A stretch of 43,227 nt of DNA from an uncultured Candidatus Melainabacteria bacterium (GCA_934754505.1 CAKVIE010000020.1:1-43227), one strand, 5' to 3'. Numbered from the stretch's first letter, positions 14,171 through 22,847 are shown. Notes: generated by a model from the sequence alone, not told the origin. Made by a program: numbers and translations.

Positions 14171-15262
14171 TTACGCCTCGTGTGATTCCGTTACTTCATA
14201 ACCTTCCGAAAGCAAGAATTTAGCCTTTTTAGCTTCTTCCCAATCGGTTGCTATCATTTCTTTTACAAGCATTTGCAAGTCATATTTCGGCTTCCAGCCA
14301 AGCTCTTTACGAGCCTTTGAAGAATCTCCGAGAAGCAAATCAACTTCCGTCGGTCTGAAATATCTCGGATCAACTTCTACAATAACTCTGCCCGTTGCTT
14401 TATCAATACCTTTTTCATCTACGCCTTCGCCTTGGAATTCAATATCCATTCCGACTTCTTTGAATGCCATTTTACAAAAATCACGAATGGTTGTCGTTAC
14501 GCCTGTTGCTAAAACGTAATCTTTCGGTTCATCTTGCTGCAAAATTCGCCACATTCCTTCAACGTAATCCTTTGCATGTCCCCAATCTCTTTTAGAGCTT
14601 AAGTTTCCAAGGTAAAGTTTTTCATCAAGACCTTCTTTAATTCTGCAAGCTGCACGAGTAATTTTTCTCGTTACAAATGTTTCACCTCTGCGTGGGCTTT
14701 CATGGTTGAATAAAATTCCGTTGCAAGCGAAAATATTATAGCCTTCACGATAGTTTACGCAAATCCAATAAGCATAAAGCTTTGCACAAGCATAAGGTGA
14801 ACGGGGATAAAACGGAGTCGTTTCCTTTTGCGGTGTTTCTTGAACAAGTCCGAAAAGTTCACTCGTTGATGCTTGATAAAATTTCGTTTTCTTTTCAAGT
14901 CCCAAAATTCTTATTGCATCTAAAAGTCTTAAAGTTCCTATACCATCTGCGTTTGCTGTATATTCGGGCGAGTCAAAAGACACTTTAACATGGGATTGAG
15001 CTGCTAAATTGTAAATTTCATCAGGTTGAATTTCTTGAATTAATCTGATTAAATTTGAACTGTCCGTCAAATCTCCATAGTGAAGTTTGAATTTAGACTT
15101 TGTGTTGTGTATATCTTGGTAAATATGGTCAATTCTTTGTGTATTAAACGATGAAGCACGTCGTTTCATTCCGTGAACTTCATATCCTTTTTCAAGCAAA
15201 AGTTCTGCCAAATAAGAACCGTCTTGACCTGTTATACCTGTTATTAAAGCAACTTTTCCCAT
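14171..15262 (-). CDS. gmd: GDP-mannose 4,6-dehydratase
   Basis: The 363-residue short-chain dehydrogenase-type enzyme has GITGQDGSYLAE (NADP binding, residues about 9-20), the catalytic loop STSELFG and YPRSPYACAKLYAYW (YxxxK). NGILFNHESPRRGETFVTRK follows, typical of Gmd. It makes GDP-4-keto-6-deoxymannose from GDP-mannose, and Fcl, encoded next, finishes GDP-fucose. I chose the ATG at 15262 because GAGGA lies 5 bases upstream; the ATG/GTG-type starts further up lack a site. The fucose is presumably used in an O-antigen or capsule by the transferases encoded downstream. Confidence 0.97.
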   Translation of the reverse strand: MGKVALITGITGQDGSYLAELLLEKGYEVHGMKRRASSFNTQRIDHIYQDIHNTKSKFKLHYGDLTDSSNLIRLIQEIQPDEIYNLAAQSHVKVSFDSPEYTANADGIGTLRLLDAIRILGLEKKTKFYQASTSELFGLVQETPQKETTPFYPRSPYACAKLYAYWICVNYREGYNIFACNGILFNHESPRRGETFVTRKITRAACRIKEGLDEKLYLGNLSSKRDWGHAKDYVEGMWRILQQDEPKDYVLATGVTTTIRDFCKMAFKEVGMDIEFQGEGVDEKGIDKATGRVIVEVDPRYFRPTEVDLLLGDSSKARKELGWKPKYDLQMLVKEMIATDWEEAKKAKFLLSEGYEVTESHEA

Positions 15263-15320
15263 TTGAATCCTCATATTTATCTGTTTTTAAAATTTTATCA
15301 TAATTTTGAAAAATGTTTTA

Positions 15321-17099
15321 TTAATTAACATTTGTTGCAAAATCAAGCGAATACTTTTCCGAATATCTTTCAAATTCCTTAGTAAAGTTTTCGTCCTCGC
15401 CTGTCTTGATATCATTCAAATATTTATGCATATCAAGCTGTGAAGATTGAATTTGAATAACACAAGCCGCAATGTTTGAACAGTGGTCTGAAACTCTTTG
15501 ATAACAGTTCAAAATATCTGAAAGCATAAATCCGAGTTCAATCGTACAAGTGCCTTCCTGCAATCTTTTGATGTGTCTGTTCTTGATTTCGAGAACCATT
15601 CCGTCAATAACTTGTTCTAACGGCTCAACCTTTGTCGCAAGAGCAACTCCGCCTGTTTCAAATGATTCGATAGTTATTTCCATAATTTCGTGAATTGCAT
15701 TTCCGAGAATGTTCAATTCTTTCTTTGCATCATCAGAAAAACGAACATTCTTTTCGTGCATTTCTTTTGCTACAAAAGCAATGCTGACCGCATGGTCGCC
15801 TATTCTCTCGAAATCACCTATTGTGTGGAGCAATTTTGAAACTTCATTGTTATCCTGCTCTGAAAGTTCTTTCCCTGAAAGTTTTACCAAAAATGTTCCG
15901 AGTTTATCTTCATAATTATCTAATTTCGTTTCTGAATTAAATATATTTTGAGCTTTTGTTGCACTGTAATTTTTAAGTAAATTTATTGATTCAAAGAAAA
16001 TATCTTCCGTTAAATCAGCCATAGACGTTGCGTGATGTGAACATTCCGAAACAGCAAACGTCGGTGAAAGCAAAATTCTTTCATCAAGGAATACATCAGA
16101 TTTCTTTTCTTTTTTGTCTTGTTGTTTATCTTTTATAACTTTATTTGCAATGGCTTCAAGCTGTTTGGCAAAAGGAAGAAGAATAATTGTCGTCAAAGCA
16201 TTGAAAACCGTGTGTGCAAAAGCTATTCCGACAGGGTTTATAACTTTGTCTATCAAATTTGCATGCAATAAATAATTACCAATGTAAAACAACGGCAAAC
16301 AAACCGCCACACCTAAAAGGTTAAAAGATATGTGAACAACCGCAACTCGCTTTGCATTCGTCGAAACTCCAACACTCGAAATCAATGCAGTAACGCAAGT
16401 TCCGATGTTTTGTCCCATAATAATCGGAACAGCCATTCCGTATGAAACACTTCCCGTCAATGACAAAGCCTGCAAAATACCGACAGAAGCTGCCGAACTT
16501 TGAATAATCCCTGTGAACAAAGCACCTACAATAACACCCAACAAAGGATTTGTAAATGCGGTCAATATTCCCGCAAATTCGGGCATGTCTGCTAACGGAC
16601 TCATGGCATTGGTCATTAATTCCATACCAAACATTAATATCGCAAAGCCGACTAAAATAGCACCCGTGCTTTTCTTTCGGTCGTTTTTTGATACCATCAT
16701 CATACAAATACCGACTAAAGCAAATAACGGTGAGAAATTTTCGGGTTTTAACAACATTAAAAAGAAATTATTGCTTTCAATTCCCGATAAACTCAAAATC
16801 CATGCCGTTAACGTCGTTCCAATGTTTGACCCCATTATAACGCCGATTGTTTGACCTAAACTCATAATTCCCGAGTTTACAAGTCCGACAAGCATAACCG
16901 TTAATGCTGATGATGACTGAACTGCGATTGTTATTCCCGCACCTAATGCCAAACTTTTAATCGGATTAGAAGTCATTTCTCGCAAAAGTTTTTCGAGTTT
17001 TCCGCCTGCAACTTTCTCAAGTCCGCCTGACATAACCTGCATTCCGTAAAGGAAAAATGCCAAACCGCCGCAAAGTGTAAATATTGAAAATATATCCAT
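15321..17099 (-). CDS. Na+/phosphate cotransporter (NptA/YjbB type) with PhoU-like domain
   Basis: The 592-residue protein has two repeated membrane halves, each with a QSS motif (AVQSSSALTVML near residue 65 and IIQSSAASVGIL near 205). A C-terminal helical PhoU-like domain follows (about 345-570) with repeated HTIGDFERIGDHA and YQRVSDHCSNIA segments. It imports or exports phosphate with sodium at the inner membrane, the PhoU part probably sensing state. AGGAAT precedes the ATG at 17099. It lies 58 bases upstream of gmd on the same strand, so readthrough is possible, but no functional link is obvious. Confidence 0.92.
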   Translation of the reverse strand: MDIFSIFTLCGGLAFFLYGMQVMSGGLEKVAGGKLEKLLREMTSNPIKSLALGAGITIAVQSSSALTVMLVGLVNSGIMSLGQTIGVIMGSNIGTTLTAWILSLSGIESNNFFLMLLKPENFSPLFALVGICMMMVSKNDRKKSTGAILVGFAILMFGMELMTNAMSPLADMPEFAGILTAFTNPLLGVIVGALFTGIIQSSAASVGILQALSLTGSVSYGMAVPIIMGQNIGTCVTALISSVGVSTNAKRVAVVHISFNLLGVAVCLPLFYIGNYLLHANLIDKVINPVGIAFAHTVFNALTTIILLPFAKQLEAIANKVIKDKQQDKKEKKSDVFLDERILLSPTFAVSECSHHATSMADLTEDIFFESINLLKNYSATKAQNIFNSETKLDNYEDKLGTFLVKLSGKELSEQDNNEVSKLLHTIGDFERIGDHAVSIAFVAKEMHEKNVRFSDDAKKELNILGNAIHEIMEITIESFETGGVALATKVEPLEQVIDGMVLEIKNRHIKRLQEGTCTIELGFMLSDILNCYQRVSDHCSNIAACVIQIQSSQLDMHKYLNDIKTGEDENFTKEFERYSEKYSLDFATNVN

Positions 17100-17291
17100 T
17101 TTTCTATTCCTAATCTGTGACAATTAAATTATAAAACATAGAAAACTGATATAAAAGTTTTTTTATTCTTATCTTTAATTATCTTTAATTATCTTAATTT
17201 TATTTTATTAACTTTTGTTAAGTTTAATATATACAAAAAGTCAATTATTTCATATCCAATGTTTTTATAAAAGTACGAGAGATTAAAAAAA

Positions 17292-17308
17292 TAAAGACGA
17301 AAGTCTTT
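17292..17308 (+). promoter_or_regulatory. 5' UTR GNRA hairpin ahead of the coiled-coil gene
   Basis: AAAGAC-GAAA-GTCTTT forms a 6-bp stem with a GNRA loop about 25 bases before the ribosome site GAGG. Such 5' stems can stabilise mRNA, which fits the strong codon bias of the gene. A TATAAA lies near 17268. Confidence 0.45.
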
Positions 17309-17332
17309 AGAATTAGAGAGATTGAGGACGTT

Positions 17333-17776
17333 ATGGGTTACGCATTATTCACATCAAGAAAATTGGCTTTAACTTCACGCTTGAACAAGTGTAACGCTAA
17401 CTTAATGAATATTTCCGAAAAATGCTACACTTTGACTGATTCAATCTTCGCTAAAGAATCTCAAAGAGCTCAACAATCTTCTCAAGCTCAACAAAAAGCT
17501 TACGATACATACGCTAAAACTATTTCTCAAGCTAATATAACAGATGCTCAAGTTAAAGCGGCTGAAGCAGAAATGAACAAAGCACTCGCTGAATCTTCCG
17601 CTAACACTGTTAAATTAACCGCTGAAATCAACCAAATGAACTCTATTCAAACTCAGCTCGATTTGCAAAGAGAACGTTTACAAACTCAGCTTAACGCTAC
17701 TCAAAACGAGCTTGAACAAGTTAAGAAAACCGAAGAATCCGCTATCAAAAAGTCAGTTCCTAAATTCCAAGCTTAA
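17333..17776 (+). CDS. Abundant-looking coiled-coil protein of unknown function
   Basis: The 147-residue protein is almost entirely helical with heptad patterns (about residues 25-135) and is rich in Gln, Ala and Ser. It has no signal peptide or membrane segment and two cysteines near the start (C19, C31). Codon choice (GCT, AAC, ATC, GAA, CAA with few rare codons) differs from its neighbours and suggests high expression. It stands alone between a GNRA hairpin and a strong terminator. I do not recognise the family. Its helical, Gln/Ala-rich make-up recalls filament or secreted translocon-type proteins, but that is speculation. Confidence 0.8.
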   Translation: MGYALFTSRKLALTSRLNKCNANLMNISEKCYTLTDSIFAKESQRAQQSSQAQQKAYDTYAKTISQANITDAQVKAAEAEMNKALAESSANTVKLTAEINQMNSIQTQLDLQRERLQTQLNATQNELEQVKKTEESAIKKSVPKFQA

Positions 17777-17794
17777 CTTTAACAAATATTTATT

Positions 17795-17813
17795 ATCTAT
17801 CTCTCTCTCTCTA
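17795..17813. repeat. TC dinucleotide repeat in the 3' UTR
   Basis: A run of TCTC units lies between the stop of the coiled-coil gene and its terminator. It is outside coding sequence, so slippage would not switch a reading frame. Confidence 0.6.
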
Positions 17814-17823
17814 AAATATTTTC

Positions 17824-17848
17824 AGCCCTCTTTCGAGGGCTTTTTTTT
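17824..17848 (+). terminator. Terminator of the coiled-coil gene
   Basis: AGCCCTC and GAGGGCT form a 7-bp stem with a 4-nt loop, followed by a run of eight T. Confidence 0.9.
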
Positions 17849-17954
17849 GTAAAAAATAAACAGATATAAATTATAGAAAAAATAAATTGCAAATAAATAG
17901 CCGAGGTGGCTAATGGACATTTAATCACTATTTGAGCATATAATAATTGAGAGC

Positions 17955-17968
17955 TGTAAATATTTACA
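17955..17968. promoter_or_regulatory. Perfect 14-bp palindrome upstream of the small membrane protein gene
   Basis: TGTAAATATTTACA lies 35 bases before the GTG start at 18003. A perfect palindrome of this length near a start is a candidate dimeric-repressor operator. AT-rich composition makes chance occurrence possible. Confidence 0.4.
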
Positions 17969-18002
17969 ATTAAGAATATTCTACGGCTATTAAGGAGAAA
18001 TT

Positions 18003-18161
18003 GTGGAAGATAACATTTCAGAGCAAAATGATGGTTTCAAAAACGAAGAAAATTCAAGCATATATTTAAGTAAATATAAAATTTATGCATTAATACTATT
18101 TGCATTTACGGTAATTCTTTTTGTGTCCTATTATACATACGTATTCATAAAATACAGATAG
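18003..18161 (+). CDS. Small single-pass membrane protein (52 residues)
   Basis: A GTG start with AAGGAG seven bases upstream opens a 52-codon frame reading MEDNISEQNDGFKNEENSSI first. A hydrophobic segment (about 29-47, ALILFAFTVILFVSYYTYVF) and a short basic end follow. The acidic, soluble N-terminus and basic C-terminal end suggest one membrane pass. A hairpin with T-rich tail follows at 18188. No family is recognised. The gene is short and could be overlooked by callers. Confidence 0.65.
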   Translation: MEDNISEQNDGFKNEENSSIYLSKYKIYALILFAFTVILFVSYYTYVFIKYR

Positions 18162-18187
18162 AATATTTAAACATTAAATAAAGTCTT

Positions 18188-18220
18188 AAACAATGAAAAT
18201 TCTGACATTGTTTGTTTTGT
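18188..18220 (+). terminator. Probable terminator of the small membrane protein gene
   Basis: AAACAATG (18188-18195) and CATTGTTT (18206-18213) form an 8-bp stem with a 10-nt loop; the T-run is interrupted (TTTGTTTTGT). Confidence 0.55.
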
Positions 18221-18362
18221 GTTATAAAATATCTGTGTGTGTTATTATATTTTTGAATAAAATATAATATGTATGCATATTATAATGGTTTTATGAAAAT
18301 TATAATGCTGCGTGATATTGAAGCGTATTAACACAGAGTAAAAACACTTCAAAGGAAAAAAC

Positions 18363-18956
18363 ATGACCGCAAATAGAGATTTTGAAAAAATAACAAACTT
18401 CGTAACAGTTTTATTTATATTATCAATTGTTTTTATTTTTGTTTTTCCATGGCTATGTTTTATTACAACCCCTATTGCAATAGTTTTGATGATTAAAGCA
18501 AAAAACAAATATCCTAAAGAATTCGAAGCTCTACAAAATCAAAACAAGATGAAAAACTCTATCAAAAAATTTTCGGTAAAACATGTTCAAGGTGTAAAAT
18601 TTGCAGATTTTGAACAGAAAATAGCTATAAGAATTACAGAAAATGAAGTTATTTTTTCTTATGCAAACAAAGATTTGGAGAAATTTAAATTTTCTGAAAT
18701 TACAAACATTGAAAATTCAGAAGAAGAAGAATTTACTATAAAAAACAAATCAGTACTTTTAAGGACTATGACCTGCGGTTTATTTTTCGGAAGTATCGGA
18801 GCAGTTCTCGGTGGTTTATCGGGAATATGTCCAACCGTTAAAACGAATAATTACCTTAAAATATCAACAAACAAAAGCAATTCAATTGTAATCTCTGCCG
18901 ATAAGAATACTTTGTTTCACATAAAAAATATGATTTGCAATAAAATAAACGTATAA
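18363..18956 (+). CDS. Membrane protein of unknown function with a central PH-like stretch
   Basis: The 197-residue protein has two close N-terminal membrane segments (about residues 12-45). A strand-rich region follows (about 68-130, with FEQKIAIRITENEVIF and LEKFKFSEITNIE), resembling bacterial PH-like domains of membrane proteins. A glycine-rich hydrophobic segment GLFFGSIGAVLGGLSG (about 140-155) then leads to more strands. AAAGGA precedes the ATG. It is a single gene between the small membrane protein and tRNA-Arg. I do not recognise a named family. Confidence 0.7.
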   Translation: MTANRDFEKITNFVTVLFILSIVFIFVFPWLCFITTPIAIVLMIKAKNKYPKEFEALQNQNKMKNSIKKFSVKHVQGVKFADFEQKIAIRITENEVIFSYANKDLEKFKFSEITNIENSEEEEFTIKNKSVLLRTMTCGLFFGSIGAVLGGLSGICPTVKTNNYLKISTNKSNSIVISADKNTLFHIKNMICNKINV

Positions 18957-19026
18957 ATCTATTAATTCAAAGTATAAATAGCAAGAAATCTTTGTAATAA
19001 AATCAGCGGCAAAAACATAAAAAACA

Positions 19027-19056
19027 AAACGGCAGAGCCAACAGCCTGCCGTTTTT
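19027..19056. terminator. Bidirectional terminator between the unknown membrane protein and tRNA-Arg
   Basis: AAACGGCAG (19027-19035) pairs with CTGCCGTTT (19046-19054). T-runs lie on both sides, so it can end the rightward membrane-protein transcript and the leftward tRNA-Arg. Confidence 0.75.
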
Positions 19057-19065
19057 GATTTTAAA

Positions 19066-19142
<77 letters not shown>

Positions 19143-19223
19143 TCCTCTTTACAATCCTATTGTAACTGAAAAATCATTAAAATCAACTGTTTTTTAAATC
19201 CGCCTTCTCTACTCACTTTTTGC

Positions 19224-19276
19224 AAAAAAAAAGCTGCCGTAGCAGCAACCCTTTATAATCTTGGGAGGAGATTTGG
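19224..19276 (-). ncRNA. Candidate short RNA with a C-rich anti-Shine-Dalgarno stretch
   Basis: On the minus strand GCTGC-TACG-GCAGC (19233-19246) is closed by a UNCG-type loop and followed by nine T, a strong terminator. No minus-strand gene lies upstream of it; the neighbouring gene reads rightward. A TATAAT box at 19283-19288 would start a transcript near 19276. That gives about 50 nt with the 5' stretch CCAAATCTCCTCCCAAG, which can pair with AGGAGG ribosome sites. The -35 is weak. Its layout (C-rich single strand before a terminator hairpin) recalls cyanobacterial Yfr1, though the sequence is not the same. The remaining intergenic bases up to 19434 show nothing else I can support. Confidence 0.5.
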
Positions 19277-19434
19277 GGATTTATTATACGGGCATGATAT
19301 GACACATGTTTATTTTTGTTTAGTGTTTTTTTTTAATTCTTAACAAATTTTTACAATATCTTGATTAGCATGCGGTTTTGATATAGATTTTAACTTTTTT
19401 TTCTTATAAAATATCCATATAAAAGGATTGCGTC

Positions 19435-21012
19435 ATGGAAAATTTTTTAGATAATACGGTTGTTAATATATTAATAATATTATTTGTTTATATAATTTTA
19501 TATACGGTTTACTACCTTTTCACTATTTTAATTTCAACAAAGAAAAAACATATCGGACTTGAACAAAAATTTATTGCAAAAGATTTGCCGAGTAACCTCA
19601 TTACAATAATTTACGCAAAAGACGGCGATACAGGCGTTGTAAATCTTGTTAAAATGCTTGAAAAACAAAATTATCCGAAAGCTAATTACCAAATTCACGT
19701 TTTATTTGATAATTCTCACGACAATTCCGCTGAAATTATTGAACAAACATCAAAAGCAAAAGTTTGGAAAATTCATAGCGGCAAAGAAATGGGCAAAGAT
19801 CACGCTTTATCATGGCTGCTTGAAAAATTAATTTCGTTCAGAAATGTTAACGCTTTTATCTTTTTAGATGCAAACCGTGTCATAAAGCCAGATTTTCTTG
19901 AAAAAGTTAACGAAGCACTTTTTATAAATGATATCGTTGTTCCGGCAACTGAATATATTTGCGAAAAGGGTAATTTGGCAACAGCTGTGAAAAATGCCAC
20001 CGCAATTTACTATAACAGAATTTTCAACACATCAAGAGCTATTTTGAAATTAATTAATCCTATTGATTCGGGTGCGGTTGCAATAAAACAAGAAGTGCTT
20101 GAAATCGTAAAATGTGTTGACTTTAAAGATAAACCAACCGAATATAAATACACTGCTTTCCTTGCAACAAAAGGTTATAAAGCAGTTTTTGCACCTGATG
20201 TAAAGACAAAAATGAACTTCTACGATGAAAAAACGCTTTCATTTAAGGAAAAAATGTCAGTTTTGAAATATATTTTATCAAAAGTTTTTCAAGGACACAT
20301 AGAGCTTTTAGAACTTACTTTGACGTTTTTGAAGCCGTCGGCATTACTTGTAATTGCTTTATTCATCGGATTTTTTGCCTTCCTTTATAATTTTGAAGTC
20401 AGAAATATGTTTTTCTATGATATAAAATACGTTGCGTTTACTGCACTTGCAAACATTGTATTATTACTGATTTCGCTTATTATTTCGTCTGACGAAAAAT
20501 TTAACCCGATTTTGCTCGTCTTAAATCCTGTATATTCTATTTTGGAAAAAATCTTCCCGATAAAAGAAAAAAAAGCCGAAAAAACTGAAGTTGAAGAACA
20601 AGAAGATAATATTCCGATAGGGGAAGTTACCGAAGTTTTTGTATCAGACGGCAATTATCAAATTAAATGCTCAATAGAACTCAAAAACACAGGTGAAGGC
20701 TTTAAGGCTGTTTTCAGATATAAAAATAAAACTTTTGAAAGCGAAAGCCTTGAATCATACAAAAAAGCACTCGATGATATTGGTGCAAAACTTAAAACAA
20801 GCGGTTTAAAAATCCATATTTGTGCAGAATGTGCACATTTTTCCGTAAAACCGAATTCAAATATAACATCGCAATGCGGATTATGTTCTCATAAAAATAA
20901 AATGTCCGCAGGTGTAGAAAACGAAACGACATTGCTCAATACTTGCGAATTCTTTGAAACATACGATGATTTGAATAATATTATCGAATTTCCAAACCAA
21001 CAATCGGAATAA
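19435..21012 (+). CDS. Membrane family 2 glycosyltransferase with C-terminal Cys cluster
   Basis: The 525-residue protein has an N-terminal membrane segment (about 8-33) and a GT2-like catalytic domain (about 50-275, with VLFDNSHDNSAEI, GKDHALSWLLE and FLDANRVIKPDFLEK). Two or three membrane segments follow (about 300-365), as in processive or lipid-linked sugar transferases. After an acidic linker comes a C-terminal domain (about 400-525) with HICAECAHF and CGLCSH plus a later Cys, which could bind zinc. AAGGA precedes the ATG. The gene is alone. The acceptor is unknown, and the Cys-rich tail is unusual for the family. Confidence 0.8.
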   Translation: MENFLDNTVVNILIILFVYIILYTVYYLFTILISTKKKHIGLEQKFIAKDLPSNLITIIYAKDGDTGVVNLVKMLEKQNYPKANYQIHVLFDNSHDNSAEIIEQTSKAKVWKIHSGKEMGKDHALSWLLEKLISFRNVNAFIFLDANRVIKPDFLEKVNEALFINDIVVPATEYICEKGNLATAVKNATAIYYNRIFNTSRAILKLINPIDSGAVAIKQEVLEIVKCVDFKDKPTEYKYTAFLATKGYKAVFAPDVKTKMNFYDEKTLSFKEKMSVLKYILSKVFQGHIELLELTLTFLKPSALLVIALFIGFFAFLYNFEVRNMFFYDIKYVAFTALANIVLLLISLIISSDEKFNPILLVLNPVYSILEKIFPIKEKKAEKTEVEEQEDNIPIGEVTEVFVSDGNYQIKCSIELKNTGEGFKAVFRYKNKTFESESLESYKKALDDIGAKLKTSGLKIHICAECAHFSVKPNSNITSQCGLCSHKNKMSAGVENETTLLNTCEFFETYDDLNNIIEFPNQQSE

Positions 21013-21023
21013 AATAAAAAAAA

Positions 21024-21053
21024 TGAAAAAAGGGCCTGTAAAAAACAGGCTCT
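21024..21053. terminator. Bidirectional terminator between the GT2 gene and kdsA
   Basis: GGGCCTG and CAGGCTC form the stem with a 7-nt A-rich loop. The minus-strand side continues into a long T-run, serving kdsA, and the plus side ends the GT2 transcript. Confidence 0.75.
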
Positions 21054-21065
21054 TTAAATTTATAA

Positions 21066-21899
21066 TTAAACTTTTTCAGATTTAAGCAACTTGAAAATAT
21101 CGTTGCAAATATTTATCAAATTTTTTGCCATTTCAAAATTAATTTGGTTAGGACCATCACAAAGAGCAGCATCGGGATTAGGGTGAACTTCAAAGAACAG
21201 ACCGTCCGCTCCTGCCGCAACAGCTGCTTTTGCTAATGTTGAAACGAATTTACGTTCCCCTGAGGTATAAGTTCCGCCGCCTCCGGGGAGCTGCACACTG
21301 TGGGTCGCATCAAAAACCAAAGGATAGCCGAGTTCGTGAGTTATCGGAACTGTTCTCATATCGGAAACCAAGTTATTGTAACCGAAAGACACCCCTCTAT
21401 CCGTTATGACAATTTTTTTATTGCCGCTGTCTGCAACCTTTTTAGCTATTGATTTCATTTGATAAGGTGACAAAAACTGACCTTTTTTAATATTAACAAT
21501 TTTATCCGTTTTTGCAGCCGCAATCAACAAATCGGTCTGTCTGCATAAAAAAGCAGGAATTTGAATTATATCAGCAACTTCAGCCGCCATTTGAGCCTGT
21601 TCGACAGAGTGAATATCCGTAACAATCGGAACATCAAATTCTTTTTTAGCTTCTGCCAAAAGCTCCAATCCTTTTTCAATTCCCAAACCTCTATACGAGT
21701 CGAGAGAACTTCTGTTAGCCTTATCATAAGAGCATTTGAATACAAAATTGACACCTGCGTCAGACGTTATTTTTTTAAGTGCTTCTGCCGCCGAAAACAA
21801 AATGTCTTTGCCTTCCATAGCACAAGGACCTGCCAAAATAGTTAATTTATCGCCGCCTATTTCAAAATCTCTTAAATTAACTTTGTTGATATTTGCCAT
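21066..21899 (-). CDS. kdsA: 3-deoxy-D-manno-octulosonate 8-phosphate synthase
   Basis: The 277-residue TIM-barrel enzyme joins phosphoenolpyruvate and arabinose 5-phosphate to make KDO-8-phosphate for the LPS inner core. Visible motifs are LAGPCAMEG (Cys26), FKCSYDKANRSS, IPAFLCRQTDLL, NIKKGQFLSP, DATHSVQLPGGGG and FFEVHPNPDAALCDGPNQI. Cys26 in the GPC motif marks the metal-dependent class (Aquifex type), whereas the E. coli enzyme has Asn there. It is a single-gene unit divergent from the TolC-like pair. Its presence supports an outer membrane with KDO. Confidence 0.97.
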   Translation of the reverse strand: MANINKVNLRDFEIGGDKLTILAGPCAMEGKDILFSAAEALKKITSDAGVNFVFKCSYDKANRSSLDSYRGLGIEKGLELLAEAKKEFDVPIVTDIHSVEQAQMAAEVADIIQIPAFLCRQTDLLIAAAKTDKIVNIKKGQFLSPYQMKSIAKKVADSGNKKIVITDRGVSFGYNNLVSDMRTVPITHELGYPLVFDATHSVQLPGGGGTYTSGERKFVSTLAKAAVAAGADGLFFEVHPNPDAALCDGPNQINFEMAKNLINICNDIFKLLKSEKV

Positions 21900-22019
21900 A
21901 TTTTTTCCTTTTTTTTTCGATTATACAATAACAAACTCATTATTTAAAGATATTAAGATTTTTTACCCTTTGTCAAAATAACTGAATTTTTATCAAATAT
22001 ATGTTATAAAATTGTTAGT

Positions 22020-22847
22020 ATGAAAAAAGCAATTTTATTATTATTAATATACGGATTGTTTTCTTGCGAAATGTCTTTTGCGGAAAATTCCGTGCTTTTG
22101 CCGAATGTCAAAAAGCAAACCTTAAATTTAAAGACGGTTGAAAAAAAACAATCAAACAAAATTGTCATCAGCAAGCAGGAAGAACTCGATGAAATCGTTG
22201 CAATGCAAAAACAAAGCGAAATTCAAGATATAGAACTGCTTTGGCAAGCAACCGTTGATAACAATAAATTAATAAAATTCACAATGCAAAAATTAAACAC
22301 ACCCGAAGGTCAAAGGCGGCTTCATTCGTCACTTGCCGCAAAAACCTTATCGGCAGTTGTTTACGGAGCATCATTTTTGCCGTCATTTGCAGGTTCTGAT
22401 TCACTTGTTCAATCCGCATCTTTTGCAACCGGTAAATTAATTAACAATTATCTCAACAAAAACTCTATGCCCAAACAGGATTTAATTTCCGACACGGAAT
22501 TAATTGAACTTGCAGGAACGATAGAAGCCTTGCAGGATACTGTTATTTCAGCATATTATAATTATAAAGGTGCTTTGAATAACTTAAAAGATGCTCGTGC
22601 AAATATTGTTTTGTATAACAAAAATTACTCAAACGCAATAAAAAAAGGGGATACAACAGAATTAATAATATCCTCATCTCTCTATGAAGATATGCTTATG
22701 AACGAATATTTTGCGGAACAGGAAACAAAAAAATATTACCTTGAACTCGAAAGGCTTGCAGGGGCAAAGACTTTAGCAAAACTGAATTTGACTCAATATG
22801 CATTTAAAAACACCATTATTAATCCTGAAAGTTTGAAGAAAAATTAA
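22020..22847 (+). CDS. Secreted TolC-like helical hairpin protein, paralogue 1
   Basis: The 275-residue protein starts with a signal peptide (MKKAILLLLIYGLFSCEMSFA). Cleavage after SFA is likely; LFSC is a poor lipobox. A helical region with IQDIELLWQATVDNNKLIKFTMQKL (about 73-97) follows, then a hydrophobic turn (about 112-140) and a long helical pair (about 170-255, AYYNYKGALNNLKDARANI). This resembles the alpha-hairpin halves of outer-membrane efflux proteins without an evident beta-barrel. The next gene begins 2 bases after its stop and is homologous to it. It may be a truncated TolC-like periplasmic component; the function is unknown. Confidence 0.7.
   Translation: MKKAILLLLIYGLFSCEMSFAENSVLLPNVKKQTLNLKTVEKKQSNKIVISKQEELDEIVAMQKQSEIQDIELLWQATVDNNKLIKFTMQKLNTPEGQRRLHSSLAAKTLSAVVYGASFLPSFAGSDSLVQSASFATGKLINNYLNKNSMPKQDLISDTELIELAGTIEALQDTVISAYYNYKGALNNLKDARANIVLYNKNYSNAIKKGDTTELIISSSLYEDMLMNEYFAEQETKKYYLELERLAGAKTLAKLNLTQYAFKNTIINPESLKKN

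Noticed and set aside
16321..16707. 128-codon minus-strand frame inside the phosphate cotransporter gene
   Set aside because: It is an out-of-frame reading of a conserved membrane protein gene, with Cys/Arg-rich unlikely composition.
17795..17813. TC repeat as a phase-variation switch
   Set aside because: It lies after the stop codon and before the terminator, so length changes would not alter a reading frame.
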